A stretch of DNA of 21,513 nt from UBA7672 sp964550535 (GTDB taxonomy: Bacteria > Pseudomonadota > Alphaproteobacteria > Caulobacterales > Hyphomonadaceae), in NCBI GenBank assembly GCA_964550535.1, contig CAZJZQ010000056.1, positions 1 to 21,513 on the forward strand. Direction: 5' to 3'. A program made the translations under genes and the position numbers. The notes under the pieces are model-generated. The model saw nothing but the letters and a program-made list of their open reading frames with translations. It was not told the DNA's origin and searched no databases. Below, piece after piece: positions 20,968 to 21,513 of this stretch (positions within the stretch are counted from its first letter, which is position 1; each line of letters opens with the position of its first letter).

Positions 20968-21513
20968 CTACGCATCCACCTCCGCTTCCAGCGCGAATTC
21001 CTGGATGAATTCGCGGCGGGGTTCGACGACGTCGCCCATGAGTTTGGAGAACATCTCGTCGGCGGTGTCGGCGTGATCAACGCGGACCTGCAACAGCGTG
21101 CGCGCGTTCGGATCGAGCGTCGTCTCCCAGAGCTGTTCCGGGTTCATCTCGCCCAGACCTTTGTAACGCTGGATCTTGATGCCCTTGGCGCCCGCTTCGA
21201 CCACCGCGTCGATCAGCGAGACGGGGCCGAAGACCTGGGCCTCGCCGCCCTTCTCGTGCCGCAACACGGAGCGCTCGGCGTAAAGATCGCCCAGGGCGGC
21301 GGCGCGATCGGCGAGGCGGCGCGCGTCGGGCGAGGCCATCAGGGCGGGATCGAGGGCGGCGCGCTCCTCCACGCCGCGCACCACGCGGCGGAAGATGGCG
21401 GCGCCGTTGTCGAACGCGCCCTCCCATGTGTCCTCGCCCTCTTCCGCGATGCGGTTGAGGCGGAGGGCGGCGTTGGCGGCTTCAGCGTCGCCCGCATCGG
21501 GGCCCAGCACGCC
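20968..21513 (-). CDS. gyrB: DNA gyrase subunit B, C-terminal fragment (runs off right edge)
   Basis: The last 181 codons are visible. The end contains IKIQRYKGLGEMNPEQLWETTLDPNARTLLQV and MFSKLMGDVVEPRREFIQEFA, the conserved GyrB tail. ParE usually differs here (fewer EPRREFIQ-type residues), so gyrase is favoured. The product is the ATPase subunit of the enzyme that introduces negative supercoils. The ATPase and TOPRIM parts lie beyond the window. The stop at 20968 gives the final residues FALEAEVDA. Confidence 0.94.
   Translation of the reverse strand, partial: GVLGPDAGDAEAANAALRLNRIAEEGEDTWEGAFDNGAAIFRRVVRGVEERAALDPALMASPDARRLADRAAALGDLYAERSVLRHEKGGEAQVFGPVSLIDAVVEAGAKGIKIQRYKGLGEMNPEQLWETTLDPNARTLLQVRVDHADTADEMFSKLMGDVVEPRREFIQEFALEAEVDA

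Noticed and set aside
1..21513. CRISPR array, tRNA/rRNA genes, integrase or phage genes
   Set aside because: Looked for short regular repeats, tRNA-like cloverleaf ends and mobile-element proteins; none seen.

Overview
The window is GC-rich, gene-dense chromosomal DNA of an alphaproteobacterium. Protein style suggests the Caulobacterales/Hyphomonadales/Parvularculales part of the class, but this is an inference from gene families and not a proven placement. Housekeeping genes sit at both ends: the start of the F1-ATPase operon (atpH-atpA, minus strand, running off the left edge) and the C-terminal part of gyrB (minus strand, running off the right edge). trmB, gpsA and nadD lie in between. I see no tRNA, rRNA, CRISPR array, integrase or transposase gene.

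Layout. 1-721: atpA (5' part) and atpH. 942-3071: a large unknown cytosolic protein. 3218-4569: a three-gene minus-strand unit of membrane protein, ECF sigma factor and a small two-helix putative anti-sigma protein. 4801-6792: a four-module lipoprotein (cysteine-less redoxin domain, cytochrome c, PHM-like copper monooxygenase, EF-hands). 6947-8499: a PadR repressor and a tandem-HAAS-domain membrane protein with ATGA coupling and a dyad operator. 8757-11056: plus-strand pair of a six-helix membrane protein and a VWA-like lipoprotein, also ATGA-coupled. 11135-11773: nadD. 11876-12298: an RcnB-like periplasmic protein with a strong terminator. 12544-14190: a zinc phospholipase C-like domain fused to a DUF4332/helix-hairpin-helix domain. 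14321-14722: a VOC (glyoxalase-fold) protein.

14723-15635 is the most interesting stretch. No long protein gene lies here, but the minus strand carries two intrinsic terminators. It also has a pair of TGCAA-type Fur-like dyads 45 bp apart that overlap a plausible promoter, and three hairpins between that promoter and the first terminator. The simplest reading is an iron-responsive small RNA of about 200 nt. Next to it are an unlisted 43-residue membrane microprotein gene ending in its own terminator, and a 35-codon ORF that looks like an orphan signal peptide from a lost exported protein.

15636-20107: a TetR regulator divergent from gpsA, which is coupled to a YciI-like gene. Then follow a 140-bp palindromic repeat with perfect 18-bp ends, an exported methyltransferase and a beta-lactamase-fold serine hydrolase lipoprotein. 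20108-20203 may hold the last codons of a deleted gene. trmB and gyrB complete the window.

Starts were moved inward from the longest possible ORF wherever a ribosome binding site, signal peptide or family start supported it. Those choices are explained gene by gene.
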